DNA of 64,000 nucleotides, from NCBI RefSeq assembly GCF_018588885.1, contig NZ_JAFFIW010000004.1:1-64000 (forward strand), given 5' to 3'. The stretch's first letter is position 1; each line of letters starts with the position of its first letter. The stretch comes from Mesorhizobium sp. dw_380 (GTDB lineage Bacteria; Pseudomonadota; Alphaproteobacteria; Rhizobiales; Rhizobiaceae). This document shows positions 8,491 through 17,881 of the stretch, piece after piece. The notes beneath the pieces are model-generated. The model ran no database searches. It was given only the letters and a program-made list of their open reading frames with translations, and was not told the DNA's origin. A program made the position numbers and the translations under genes.

Positions 8491-11476
8491 GCATGCGGGT
8501 CCCTTCCGGATCGTAGAAATGGTTGGAGACGATCTCGACCGGCCCGAAGCGGTTGCGCAAGGGATCGGAGACATGGGCGCGCGTGCCGTGCCGCGCCTTG
8601 CCGCCCTTGACCAGCGCCAGCGCGATATGTTTGCCGAGCGCCGGCGAATAGCAGCAGGCGGTGATGTGGCCGATCGAGCCGTGCGGGTTTGCCTCGTCAA
8701 CCTCCTCGACAATGTGCGCGCCGCCATTGAGAGGCCGGTTGTCCAGCGAGATCAGTCCGACCAGCTCCAGACGGTCGGCCGCGATCAGGCCTTCGCGGTC
8801 CATCATCGCCGAGCCGATGAAGGGCTTTTTCTTCGACAGCATCCAGTCGAGATGCAGGTCGCGCGCCGTGGTGCGGCCGTCGATCTCGGCGCCGGTGACA
8901 TGGCCCTTCTCGATGCGCATCGTGCCCAGCGCCTCGAGGCCGTAGGCGACCAGCCCGAACGGCTTGCCGGCTTCGATCAAGGCCTCCCAGACATGCGTGC
9001 CATGGCCGGCGCCGCAATAGACCTCGAAGGCCATTTCACCGGAGAAGGAAAGCCGGCAGATCATCACCGGCACATCAGCGATCTCGCCGCGCACGATACC
9101 CATGAAGGGCAGTGTTGCATCGTCGACAGCGGTGCCCGTGACGCAAGCAGCCAGGATCTGCCTGGCCTTCGGCCCGCCAATCGCGGCACCCGCCCATTCG
9201 TCGGTCACCGAGGTGACATGCACTTTCAGCTCCGGCCAGATGACGTCGAGGAAATATTCCAGATGCTGCATCACCTTGCCGGCATTGGCCGTCGTGGTGG
9301 TCATCAGGAAATCCTGTTCGCCGAGCCGCCAGGTGGTGCCGTCGTCGAAGGCAAAACCGTCCTCGCGCAGCATCAGCCCGTAGCGGGCCTTGCCGACGGC
9401 GAGCGTCGAAAACATGTTGGTGTAGACGCGGTCGAGGAAGGCGGCGGCATCAGGGCCTTGCACCGCGATCTTGCCCAGCGTCGAGACGTCGACAATGCCG
9501 GCGCTTTCGCGCGTTGCCTTGGCTTCGCGCACATAGGCCTGCTCGACTGTCTCGCCGGCAAGGCCGTAGATCATGGGACGGTACCAGAGGCCGGCAGAGT
9601 ACATGGTGGCGCCATTGTCGACATGCCAGTCATGCATGGGCGTCAGCCGATCGGGCTTCAGGTCGCCGAAGCGTTCCGCCGCCAGGGAGCCGATCGATAC
9701 CGGGGCAAAGGGCGGCCGGAAGCGCGTCGTGCCGACTTCCGGGATCGGCTTGCCCAGCGCTTCGGCCATGATGGCAAGGCCAGGAATGTTGGAGCTCTTG
9801 CCCTGGTCGGTCGCCATGCCAAGCGTGGTGTAGCGCTTCAGGTGCTCGACCGAGACGAAGCCCTCGCGATGCGCCAGGCGGACATCATCCGCCGTCACGT
9901 CGTGCTGGAAATCGACAAAGCTCTTGCCCTTGGCCCTGATCTCGAACACAGGTGCAGGACTGGGGTCACAAGGCAAGGATTCGATGCTCGGGTACGCCAT
10001 TGGCGTAACTGTTGCGCCGACTGCCGAAAGACCTGCGTTGCGGCCGTCTAGTATTGCTTCGAGGGTCCTGAAATGGCCATTGAAGGCTCCGGCGCCTGCC
10101 CATTTCTGCGTCGGCTTCGGCGGCAGGAAGGCTTGCAGCGCCTCGTTCCATTCCGCCTTGGCACCAGCCTGGCTGGCGAGATGGATGGTCGGCGACCAGC
10201 CGCCCGACATCAGCAGGCAGTCGGCATGGATGGAGCGCGCATCGCCGCTCAGCGCGCCGGTGACCATGTCGAAACGCTGGACCTTGACGCCCGAAAGCGC
10301 CTTGCCGCCCTCGGTGGCCACGATGGCATGGCCGGCAAAGATCTCGGCTTCGGCTTCCGTGGCCAGCTTGCGCATCTCGGCCGAAAGCTCGGGCCTGACG
10401 TCGGCGATGGCGACAACAGCGGCCCCCGCCTTCTTCAAGGCGACGGCGGTGCGATAGGCGCTGTCATTGTTGGTGAACAGCGCGATCCGTTCGCCCGGCA
10501 GCACGCCGAACTCGTTGGCGTAGCGCTCGGCGGCATGCGCCAGCATGACGCCTGGCCTGTCATTGCCCGGGAAGACCAGCGGCCGTTCGAAAGCGCCGGT
10601 GGCCAGCACCACGGATTTGGCGCGGATTGCCCAGTAGCGATGGCGCGGCTCGCCCTTGGCGGGCTGCTCCTTGTGATCGCTGACGCGCTCGAGCGCGGCA
10701 AGCGTGTTGTTGTCGTAGTAGCCCCAGACCGTGGTGCGCGGCAAAAGCCTGATATTGTCGCGGCCTTCGAACTGGGCGACGGTGCGCCGCGCCCAATCTG
10801 CGGCCGGCACGCCATCGATGGTTTCATCGGACCAGTTGGCCGAGCCGCCGAAACGTGGCTCGAGATCGGCCAGCATGACGCGCGCGCCTTGATCGGCGGC
10901 TGCCTTGGCAGCCATCAGGCCGGCCGGGCCTGCACCGACCACCAGCACGTCGCAAAAGGCGTTCATGCGTTCGTAGCGGGCCGGGTCCTTCGCCGATCCG
11001 GCGCTGCCGAGGCCGGCGGCGCGGCGGATGAAATGCTCGCAGAACATCCAGAAGCGCGTGCCCTTGAGGGGACCGAACACCGGCCCCATGAAGGTTTTGT
11101 AGTAGAAGCCGGCCGACAGGATCTTGCCGCCGAGCTGGTTGACGGCGTTGACGTCCCAGGCGAGCGAGGGGAAGCGGTTCTGGCTGACGGCGACCAGCCC
11201 GTCATGGATTTCGACCATGGTCGCAGGGATGTTGGGCTCGCGAACCTCGCCCTTCAGCACCGTCACCAGCGCGTTGGGCTCCTCGACACCAGCGGTCAGC
11301 AGGCCGCGCGGGCGGTGGTATTTGAACGAGCGCCCGAAAAGCGTGACGCCATTGGCCAGCAGCGCGGATGCCAGCGTGTCGCCGGCATGGCCAGTGTAGG
11401 CAACGCCGTCGAAGGTGAAGCGGATGGTCTTCAGCCGGTCGATGCGGCCGCCAGTGTGGGTGCGGCGCGGGCTCAT
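8483..11476 (-). CDS. soxA: Sarcosine oxidase subunit alpha
   Basis: The 997-residue large subunit. It starts with a ferredoxin-like fold without cluster cysteines (residues 15-100), followed by an NAD-binding flavoprotein module (VVGAGPAGLMAAKAAADQG near 175), and ends with a GcvT-type THF-binding domain from about residue 600. With SoxB it converts sarcosine, O2 and THF to glycine, hydrogen peroxide and 5,10-methylene-THF. Its ATG overlaps the soxD stop (ATGA) and its stop overlaps the soxG start, so the operon is translationally coupled throughout. It completes glycine betaine breakdown after dimethylglycine oxidation. Confidence 0.95.
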   Translation of the reverse strand: MSPRRTHTGGRIDRLKTIRFTFDGVAYTGHAGDTLASALLANGVTLFGRSFKYHRPRGLLTAGVEEPNALVTVLKGEVREPNIPATMVEIHDGLVAVSQNRFPSLAWDVNAVNQLGGKILSAGFYYKTFMGPVFGPLKGTRFWMFCEHFIRRAAGLGSAGSAKDPARYERMNAFCDVLVVGAGPAGLMAAKAAADQGARVMLADLEPRFGGSANWSDETIDGVPAADWARRTVAQFEGRDNIRLLPRTTVWGYYDNNTLAALERVSDHKEQPAKGEPRHRYWAIRAKSVVLATGAFERPLVFPGNDRPGVMLAHAAERYANEFGVLPGERIALFTNNDSAYRTAVALKKAGAAVVAIADVRPELSAEMRKLATEAEAEIFAGHAIVATEGGKALSGVKVQRFDMVTGALSGDARSIHADCLLMSGGWSPTIHLASQAGAKAEWNEALQAFLPPKPTQKWAGAGAFNGHFRTLEAILDGRNAGLSAVGATVTPMAYPSIESLPCDPSPAPVFEIRAKGKSFVDFQHDVTADDVRLAHREGFVSVEHLKRYTTLGMATDQGKSSNIPGLAIMAEALGKPIPEVGTTRFRPPFAPVSIGSLAAERFGDLKPDRLTPMHDWHVDNGATMYSAGLWYRPMIYGLAGETVEQAYVREAKATRESAGIVDVSTLGKIAVQGPDAAAFLDRVYTNMFSTLAVGKARYGLMLREDGFAFDDGTTWRLGEQDFLMTTTTANAGKVMQHLEYFLDVIWPELKVHVTSVTDEWAGAAIGGPKARQILAACVTGTAVDDATLPFMGIVRGEIADVPVMICRLSFSGEMAFEVYCGAGHGTHVWEALIEAGKPFGLVAYGLEALGTMRIEKGHVTGAEIDGRTTARDLHLDWMLSKKKPFIGSAMMDREGLIAADRLELVGLISLDNRPLNGGAHIVEEVDEANPHGSIGHITACCYSPALGKHIALALVKGGKARHGTRAHVSDPLRNRFGPVEIVSNHFYDPEGTRMHG

Positions 11477-11769
11477 GACCTGTCCTCCGCCTTGCGGCGC
11501 GCGCCCGAGGCATGGTCGCCGCGCACGAAGGCGACGCTCGAAATCTCATGCGTCAGCGTGTTGCGCACGACCCTGAGATGCGTGCGGCAGCCACCGGAAT
11601 GCTGCCAGATCTCGTTATGATCGCCGGCCGGGTTCAGCCGATCATAGACATAGGCGTTCCACGCCTCGAAATTCTGCGAGGCGGGGTCGGGCCGCTCGCG
11701 GTTGCCATCACCCTGGTAGGTGAACTCGATGACGTCGCGCGGGCCGCAATAGGGACAGGTGATCAGCAC
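11473..11769 (-). CDS. soxD: Sarcosine oxidase subunit delta
   Basis: A 98-residue zinc-binding subunit of the heterotetrameric enzyme. CPYCGPRD at residues 5-12 and HSGGCRTHL near residue 57 supply the expected Cys/His zinc ligands. The start is a GTG at 11769 with AGGAAG about seven bases upstream. It follows soxB after 64 bp containing a palindromic repeat and overlaps soxA by four bases. Role: structural bridge in the SoxBDAG complex. Confidence 0.93.
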   Translation of the reverse strand: MLITCPYCGPRDVIEFTYQGDGNRERPDPASQNFEAWNAYVYDRLNPAGDHNEIWQHSGGCRTHLRVVRNTLTHEISSVAFVRGDHASGARRKAEDRS

Positions 11770-11788
11770 GGATATCTTCCTATTTGAC

Positions 11789-11831
11789 CATGATCTTATC
11801 GGAAAACCGGTACCTACTTTTCCGGATCATG
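11789..11831. repeat. 43-bp palindromic repeat between soxB and soxD
   Basis: Arms CATGATC (11789-11795) and GATCATG (11825-11831), with inner arms CGGAAAA and TTTTCCG around ACCGGTACC. This matches the common Rhizobiales intergenic palindrome containing CGGAAAACCGG as I recall it. Inside the operon it would form an mRNA hairpin between soxB and the distal genes. Confidence 0.65.
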
Positions 11832-11833
11832 GT

Positions 11834-13093
11834 CTAATGCAGCCTTGGGTTCGCACCCTGGCCCTTGTCGTCGATCACCAGGCCGCGATGGAAGCGGTCG
11901 AGCGTGAAGGGAGCATTGAAGTCGTGCGGCTCATCCTTGGCGATGGTCCAGGCAAAACACCAGCCGGAAGCCGGCGTCGCCTTGAAGCCGCCATAACACC
12001 AGCCGCAATTGAGATACATGCCGGGCAGGGGACCGGCGGTGATGATCGGCGAGCCATCCATCGACATGTCGCAGACGCCGCCCCAGGAGCGCAGCATGCG
12101 CACTCGGGCAAGGCCCGGGAACAGTGCCAGCATCTCGCTCATCACCTCGTCGACGATAGGCAGGTTGCCGCGCTGGGCATAGCTGTTGTAGCCGTCTATG
12201 TCGCCGCCATAGACAAGGCCGCCCTTGTCCGACTGCGACATGTAGAAATGGCCCATGCCGAAGGTCACGACGGTGTCGATGAACGGCTTTAGCGATTCGG
12301 TGACGAAAGCCTGCAGCACGTGGCTTTCGATCGGCATCGTCTCGATGCCGGCCAGCTGCATGACGCGCCCGGTGCTGCCGGCCACCGCGATCGCCACCTT
12401 CTTGGCCCTGATGTCGCCGCGCGAGGTGGTGACGCCGGTAATGCGGTCGCCGTCACGCAGGAAGCCGGTGACCTCGCAATTCTCGATGATGTCGACGCCG
12501 CGGCGATCGGCGCCGCGCGCATAGCCCCAGGCCACCGCATCGTGGCGGGCGGTGCCGGCGCGCCGCTGCATCAGGCCGCCGACGACCGGAAAGCGTGCAT
12601 CACTGGAGATATCGAGTGCCGGAACCAGGCGCTTGATTTCAGCCGGCGTCATCAGTTCGGCGTCGACGCCGAGATGGCGCATGGCGTTGCCGCGCCTTGC
12701 ATAGTCGTCGAACTGGGCCGGTGTGTGGGCCAGGTTAAGGCAGCCGCGCTGCGAGAACATGACGTTGTAGTTGAGTTCGTGCGAGAGGCCCTCCCATAGC
12801 TTCATCGAATGTTCGTAGAAGCGGGTATTGGCCGGCAGCAGATAGTTCGAGCGCACGGCCGTCGTGTTGCGGCCGACATTGCCGGAGCCGAGCCAGCCCT
12901 TCTCCAGCACCGCGACATTGGTGATGCCGTGTTCCTTGGCCAGATAGTAGGCAGTCGCTAGACCGTGGCCGCCACCGCCGATGATGATGACGTCATAGGA
13001 TGCCTTCGGGTCGGGCTTGCGCCAGGCCGGCTTCCAGTCCTTGTTCCCCTTGAGCGCGTTCGCGAGCAGCGAAAAGGCCGAGTACTCTGCCAT
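11834..13093 (-). CDS. soxB: Sarcosine oxidase subunit beta
   Basis: Catalytic flavin subunit, 419 residues from the chosen start. MAEYSAFSLL is the usual SoxB opening; IIIGGGGHGLATAYYLAKEHG (about 40-60) is the FAD-binding fold, and the C-terminal NCGWCYGGFKATPASG is typical. Family members carry FAD and a covalent FMN at the alpha-beta interface. ATGs at 13096 and 13102 are equally possible starts; a far upstream start at 13276 adds 61 residues with no family match. First gene of soxBDAG. The promoter is likely in the 228 bp divergent gap before the MscS channel gene. Confidence 0.93.
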   Translation of the reverse strand: MAEYSAFSLLANALKGNKDWKPAWRKPDPKASYDVIIIGGGGHGLATAYYLAKEHGITNVAVLEKGWLGSGNVGRNTTAVRSNYLLPANTRFYEHSMKLWEGLSHELNYNVMFSQRGCLNLAHTPAQFDDYARRGNAMRHLGVDAELMTPAEIKRLVPALDISSDARFPVVGGLMQRRAGTARHDAVAWGYARGADRRGVDIIENCEVTGFLRDGDRITGVTTSRGDIRAKKVAIAVAGSTGRVMQLAGIETMPIESHVLQAFVTESLKPFIDTVVTFGMGHFYMSQSDKGGLVYGGDIDGYNSYAQRGNLPIVDEVMSEMLALFPGLARVRMLRSWGGVCDMSMDGSPIITAGPLPGMYLNCGWCYGGFKATPASGWCFAWTIAKDEPHDFNAPFTLDRFHRGLVIDDKGQGANPRLH

Positions 13094-13320
13094 CATTGTC
13101 ATCCGGTTCGGGCGATGCGGCAGACTATAGAGCAGGCCGCATCGGCAAAGCCAATATTGCGCCATCGCCTTTCGACTGGCCGACGCTCCGGGCGCCAGCG
13201 ACCGCCAGCAATCAGCCGAGGTGGCGATCGGATGCGACGGCTTGCCCCATGATATGGCCGTCTTTATCAAGGACACGCAATTTCAGATTGCCTTTGCCGC
13301 CCGTGAGTCGCCAACAAATC

Positions 13321-15810
13321 ATGTTTTTCCGACTGCTTCGTTTCATTTTGATCCTCGCGCTGGTTGTCTTAGTGTCGCCTTCGTTTGAGGCGATGGCGCA
13401 AGCGCTCGGCCAGGGCTCTGCCGGATTGATCACCGATCAGCAAAAGGTCATCCAGGGCCTGACGGCCAAGACTGACGATCTCGAGAAGAAGATACAGCAG
13501 GACGGTGAGGATGATGCCTCACTCGTGGAGATCCGTCTGCAACTGGAGGACATGTCGCGGGCGGCACTTACCAGCGCGCTGGCGTTTCGCTCGCGTCTCA
13601 CCGACATCAACAATCGGATCGAGATGCTCGGCCCGCCGCCCGCCACTGGGCAGCCGCCGGAGCCCGAGATAGTGACTGGCGAACGCCAGGCGCTGGCTTC
13701 GGAAAAGGCCGAGATCAATGCGGTCGTCGCCAGCGCACAGAATCTGTCGATCCGTATCAGCGGGCTGATCGACAGGATCGGCAACAAGCGCAGCGAGCAG
13801 TTCCGCAACGTGTTGACCAAGCGCTACGTATTGTCCGAGGCACTGAGCCCGCAGGTCTTCTCCGATGCCAGGGATGAATTCGGCAATTTCTACAAGGCGG
13901 TGTCCTCCTGGCTGAGCTTCGCCTTCAAATTCAAGTTCCAGGCCATCCTTGCCGCGACATTCGTGGCGCTCGGACTGGCGCTGGTGCTGCTGGTCGGCGG
14001 CAGGCGCCTCTTCGGGCGCGTGTTCGAAGCCGATCCCACCAACGAGGATCCGTCCTATCTCAGCCGACTTTCGGTGGCCTTCTGGTCGACCTTGCTGCCG
14101 ACTCTGGCGGTCGGCGCCTTTCTCGGATCGACGATCTTCTTCTTCAATTATTATAATGTGTTGCGCGGCGATATCGGGCTTTTCCTCAATGCTCTGGCGA
14201 GCGTCATCGGGGTGGTGTTCTGCGTCAACCGCCTGACCAAGGCGGCGCTCGAGCCGCGGCTGCCCAACTGGCGCCTGATCCCGGTTGAAACCGGACCGGC
14301 GCTGTGGCTGGTGCGCCTGACGACCGCCATGGCCGTGGTCATCGGCGTCAATTATTTCCTGTCGGTGATCAACGACAAGATGGGATCGCCGCTGTCACTG
14401 ACCATCGCGCGCAGTTTCGTCGCCACCATTGTCGTCGGCATCATCCTGATCATGATGGCGATGCTGCGGCCGTTCAAGGCACGTGACGGCAGCTGGCGGC
14501 CGTGGCCGGCATGGCTGCGTTACCTGTCGCTGGCGCTTGGCCTGTTCACCATCATAGCCGCGTTGCTCGGCTATATCGGCCTCGCGCTGTTCGTCTCGCT
14601 GCAGGTCGTGGTCACCGGCACCGCGCTCGTCACGGCCTATATCGGCTTCCTGTCGGCGCAGGCGATCGGCGAGGAGGGGGCTTTCGCCAACACCACTGTC
14701 GGGCGCTGGCTGTCGGCCAATTCCAGCTACGAGGATACCGCCCTCGACCAGCTCGGCCTCGTCGTCAGCGTCGCCATCAACCTGATGATCGTGCTGGTGT
14801 TCCTGCCCCTGATCCTTTTGATGTGGGGCTTCCAGCCCGGCGACATCCAGGCCTGGGCCTACAAGCTGGCGACCGGGATCTCCATCGGCTCGGTGACGAT
14901 TTCGGTGACCGGCATCCTTTCAGGCATCGTCGTCTTCATCATCGGCTATTTCCTGACACGCTGGTTCCAGGGCTGGCTCGACGGCTCGGTGATGGCGCGC
15001 GGCAAAGTCGATACCGGGGTGCGCAACTCGATCCGGCTGGCGGTCGGCTATGCTGGTGTCGCGCTTGCGGCACTCGTCGGTATCTCGGCCGCCGGCATCG
15101 ACCTCTCCAGCCTGGCGCTGGTCGCCGGTGCCCTTTCTCTCGGCATCGGCTTTGGCCTGCAGAATGTGGTTTCCAACTTCGTCTCCGGCCTGATTCTCCT
15201 GGCCGAGCGGCCGTTCAAGGTCGGCGACTGGATCGTCGCCGGCGACATCAGCGGCACGGTCAAGAAGATCAGCGTGCGCGCCACCGAGATCGAAACATTC
15301 CAGCGGCAATCGGTGATCCTGCCCAATTCAAATCTCATCAACAACGCCGTCGGCAACTGGACACACCGCAACAAGCTCGGCCGCATCGACATCAAGGTCG
15401 GCGTCGCCTATGGCAGCGACGTCAAGCAGGTTCACGCCGTCCTGCTGGAGATCGCACGCAACCATCCGCTGGTGCTGAAGAACCCCGAACCCTTCGTGCT
15501 GTTTTCCAATTTTGGACCGGCCGCGCTCGAATTCGAGATGCGTGTGTTCCTGGCCGATGTGATGAACGGCAACATCGTGCAGAACGATGTCCGCTTCACC
15601 GTGCTGGAAAAATTCAGCGACCAGCATATCGAGATCCCTTCGACCCCGCGCGCCGTCGTCGATGTCCACAAGCCCAAGGCCTGGCCGACCGACGACGACA
15701 AGATCGAGGCGGACTTTGCCGAACAGGAGAAGGCGAAGGCGGACGCCGCGGCCGAGGCGAAAAAGCTCGCCAAATCAGGACGCAAGCCGCGCAAGCCCGA
15801 CCCCGACTAG
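13321..15810 (+). CDS. MscS-family mechanosensitive channel with DUF3772 domain
   Basis: A large inner-membrane channel, 829 residues. A signal peptide (cleavage near AMA-QA, residue 25) leads to a periplasmic DUF3772 region with a coiled-coil stretch (residues 35-170), then about ten membrane segments. The C-terminal MscS core has the pore helix and the GIGFGLQNVVSNFVSG motif (about residue 610), followed by the beta domain. The C-terminal tail is charged (Lys/Ala/Glu/Asp). Such channels relieve turgor on osmotic downshift, which fits next to betaine genes, though this is only a neighbourhood hint. The start at 13321 is chosen for the signal peptide; longer starts exist. Confidence 0.88.
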   Translation: MFFRLLRFILILALVVLVSPSFEAMAQALGQGSAGLITDQQKVIQGLTAKTDDLEKKIQQDGEDDASLVEIRLQLEDMSRAALTSALAFRSRLTDINNRIEMLGPPPATGQPPEPEIVTGERQALASEKAEINAVVASAQNLSIRISGLIDRIGNKRSEQFRNVLTKRYVLSEALSPQVFSDARDEFGNFYKAVSSWLSFAFKFKFQAILAATFVALGLALVLLVGGRRLFGRVFEADPTNEDPSYLSRLSVAFWSTLLPTLAVGAFLGSTIFFFNYYNVLRGDIGLFLNALASVIGVVFCVNRLTKAALEPRLPNWRLIPVETGPALWLVRLTTAMAVVIGVNYFLSVINDKMGSPLSLTIARSFVATIVVGIILIMMAMLRPFKARDGSWRPWPAWLRYLSLALGLFTIIAALLGYIGLALFVSLQVVVTGTALVTAYIGFLSAQAIGEEGAFANTTVGRWLSANSSYEDTALDQLGLVVSVAINLMIVLVFLPLILLMWGFQPGDIQAWAYKLATGISIGSVTISVTGILSGIVVFIIGYFLTRWFQGWLDGSVMARGKVDTGVRNSIRLAVGYAGVALAALVGISAAGIDLSSLALVAGALSLGIGFGLQNVVSNFVSGLILLAERPFKVGDWIVAGDISGTVKKISVRATEIETFQRQSVILPNSNLINNAVGNWTHRNKLGRIDIKVGVAYGSDVKQVHAVLLEIARNHPLVLKNPEPFVLFSNFGPAALEFEMRVFLADVMNGNIVQNDVRFTVLEKFSDQHIEIPSTPRAVVDVHKPKAWPTDDDKIEADFAEQEKAKADAAAEAKKLAKSGRKPRKPDPD

Positions 15811-15954
15811 GTCAGAGACCGGGAAGCCAAAGCCAATTGCGGCATGAATGCGGCATTCAGTTGCGGTTCAGCTTCCATCTCATATAAGCTTCCATGCAAA
15901 GGCGAAAATGCCTTGCGAAATGCAACAGAGGCGGTGGGAACACCGATACTGCAA

Positions 15955-16218
15955 ATGTGGAAGTCTCTCGTCGCTGCCGTCGCCTTGCTCGCCGTGAGCG
16001 GCTCGGCCCATGCCGCGAGCGCGGTCAACAAGGACGCCGAGACCCGCACGCTGATCGTGACGGAAGGCGGCAGCAAAACCGACCTTGCGCTGGCCGGGGG
16101 TGAAACCGTTGAATTCTGCCAGAACGGCTGCTTCGTCACCTTGCCCAATGGCGACCTCGAGGCGCTGACAGGTTCGGAGACCGTCGAAATCTCCGGCGGC
16201 GTCGCCCGCATCAAGTAA
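15955..16218 (+). CDS. Small exported protein of unknown function
   Basis: An 87-residue protein with a clear signal peptide (hydrophobic core VAAVALLAVSG, cleavage near AHA-AS) and a mature part of about 65 residues. Two Cys in CQNGC could form a disulfide; short beta-like segments (TLIVTEGG, GETVEF, ETVEISGG) suggest a small beta domain. I do not recognise a named family. The ATG at 15955 places the signal peptide at the N-terminus; an upstream ATG at 15844 is less likely. A terminator follows at 16238. Confidence 0.65.
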   Translation: MWKSLVAAVALLAVSGSAHAASAVNKDAETRTLIVTEGGSKTDLALAGGETVEFCQNGCFVTLPNGDLEALTGSETVEISGGVARIK

Positions 16219-16237
16219 TCTCAGCGGCATGATTGGG

Positions 16238-16266
16238 AAAGGCCGGGCATTTGCTCGGCCTTTTAT
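16238..16266 (+). terminator. Rho-independent terminator
   Basis: The arms AAAGGCCG (16238-16245) and CGGCCTTT (16256-16263) form an 8-bp stem ending in a T-run. It lies 20 bases after the small exported protein gene and upstream of the glycolipid cluster. Confidence 0.75.
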
Positions 16267-16445
16267 CGTTTCCGGTAGCGGTTGTTTAACAATGACGCCG
16301 GAAAAACCGCTACGGCACCCGCCTGCAACCGTACGTTTTAACGTTCGCTACGCCATACCCCGCTATACCGGCCTCAAGACGCCGGAACACGGCGCGCAAC
16401 GAGATTCCGGTTCCCGGATCAAATGGCGACAGGGGCAGGACGTAC

Positions 16446-17879
16446 ATGGATGCGCGGTCGGACAGGAACGCAATACCGCTTGCGGTCGATCTCGACGGCA
16501 CGCTGATCGCGACCGACCTGTTGTGGGAAGGGCTGTTCGTCCTGCTGAAGAGGAACCCGCTCTACATCTTCCTGGTGCCGTTCTGGGCCGCCGGCGGGCC
16601 GGCGCGGCTGAAGCAGGCGATCGCGCAGCGTATCGATATCGATCCCGCGTCGCTGCCCTACCGCGAGGCGTTGCTCAACCGCCTTCGTGCCGAACACGCC
16701 GAAGGCCGCAAGATCGTGCTGGCGACCGGCACGCCGCGTAAATTTGCCGACGCCATAGCTTGCCATCTCGGCATTTTCGACCGGGTGCTGGCGACCGATG
16801 ATCTCAACAACCTCACCTCCGGCAAGAAGCGCGCCTCGCTGATTGCGACCTATGGCGATGGCGGCTTCGACTATGCCGGCAACAGCCGTCATGACCTCCA
16901 GGTCTTCGACGCCGCGCGCAATGCAATCGTCGTCGCGCCCGACCGTCATGCCGCGCGCTGGCAGGCCGCGCATGGCGCCGAAACGATGCCGGCGCCGAAG
17001 CCGTCCTTGCGGACCGTCGTCAAGATGCTGCGCGTCCACCAGTGGCTGAAGAACTCGCTGATTGCGGTGCCGATGGTGCTGTCGCACGAATATTTCAACA
17101 GCAACATGATCTGGCAGTGCCTGCTGGCGTTCATCTCGTTCAGCGCGGTGGCGTCGGCGATCTATATCCTCAACGATTTCTTCGATCTCGCGCTCGACCG
17201 CAAGCACGCCACCAAGCGCAACAGGCCGTTCGCGAGCGGCGCGCTGTCGATCCCGTTCGGCCTTGGCGCGATCTTCGTGCTGCTGGCGACCGGCATCGGT
17301 ACCGGCCTGTTTTTGCCAATCGAATTCCTCGGTGTGCTCGGCGGCTATATGGTCGTCACCACGGCCTATTCGCTGTCGTTCAAACGCATGCTGCTGGTCG
17401 ACGTGCTGACACTTGCCGGCCTCTACACGATCCGCGTGCTTGCCGGTGCGGCCGCGACCGGCGTCGACGTCTCGTTCTGGCTGCTCGCCTTCTCGATCTT
17501 CTTCTTCCTGTCGCTGGCGCTGGTGAAGCGCTTTGTCGAATTGCGCACCACGGCCATCCCGCCCGGCGAACGCATTGCCGGCCGCGGCTATCGCACCGAG
17601 GACCAGGAGATCGTCGCCCAGGCCGGCATGGCGTCCGCCTTCTCCTCGGCGCTGGTGCTGGCGCTCTACATGGACAGTGTCGCGGTGCGCGAACTCTATC
17701 CGCATCCGTGGCTGATCTGGCCGCTGCCGCCGATCGTGCTTTACCTCACCATGCGCGTCTGGATCCTGGCGCGCCGCGACGAGATGCATGACGACCCGGT
17801 CGTCTTCATCATCCGCGATTGGCGCAGCCAGATCGTGGTGCTGATCGGCGCTATCCTGCTGGTCATCGGGGGCTGGTAG
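16446..17879 (+). CDS. HAD phosphatase-UbiA prenyltransferase fusion (decaprenyl-phosphate phosphoribosyltransferase-like)
   Basis: A 477-residue two-domain protein. Residues 1-185 are a HAD-type phosphatase (DLDGTL near residue 16, ATGTPRK near 97, GNSRHD near 140). Residues 190-477 are a UbiA membrane prenyltransferase with about nine helices and the first Asp-rich motif NDFFDLALDRKHATKRNRP near 240. The mycobacterial relative Rv3806c moves phosphoribose to decaprenyl phosphate; the HAD part could remove the 5-phosphate from the product. A DprE1-like oxidase gene follows after 2 bp, supporting a lipid-linked pentose pathway. The noeC product of Azorhizobium belongs to this UbiA group. Confidence 0.85.
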   Translation: MDARSDRNAIPLAVDLDGTLIATDLLWEGLFVLLKRNPLYIFLVPFWAAGGPARLKQAIAQRIDIDPASLPYREALLNRLRAEHAEGRKIVLATGTPRKFADAIACHLGIFDRVLATDDLNNLTSGKKRASLIATYGDGGFDYAGNSRHDLQVFDAARNAIVVAPDRHAARWQAAHGAETMPAPKPSLRTVVKMLRVHQWLKNSLIAVPMVLSHEYFNSNMIWQCLLAFISFSAVASAIYILNDFFDLALDRKHATKRNRPFASGALSIPFGLGAIFVLLATGIGTGLFLPIEFLGVLGGYMVVTTAYSLSFKRMLLVDVLTLAGLYTIRVLAGAAATGVDVSFWLLAFSIFFFLSLALVKRFVELRTTAIPPGERIAGRGYRTEDQEIVAQAGMASAFSSALVLALYMDSVAVRELYPHPWLIWPLPPIVLYLTMRVWILARRDEMHDDPVVFIIRDWRSQIVVLIGAILLVIGGW

Positions 17880-17881
17880 GC

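Noticed and set aside
8491..8727. A 79-residue N-terminal extension of SoxG.
   Set aside because: It lies inside soxA in another frame and is Arg/Ser-rich; the overlapping ATG at 8490 gives the normal SoxG length.
13096..13320. A 75-residue N-terminal extension of the MscS channel.
   Set aside because: It would run through the soxB promoter region and hide the signal peptide that begins at 13321.
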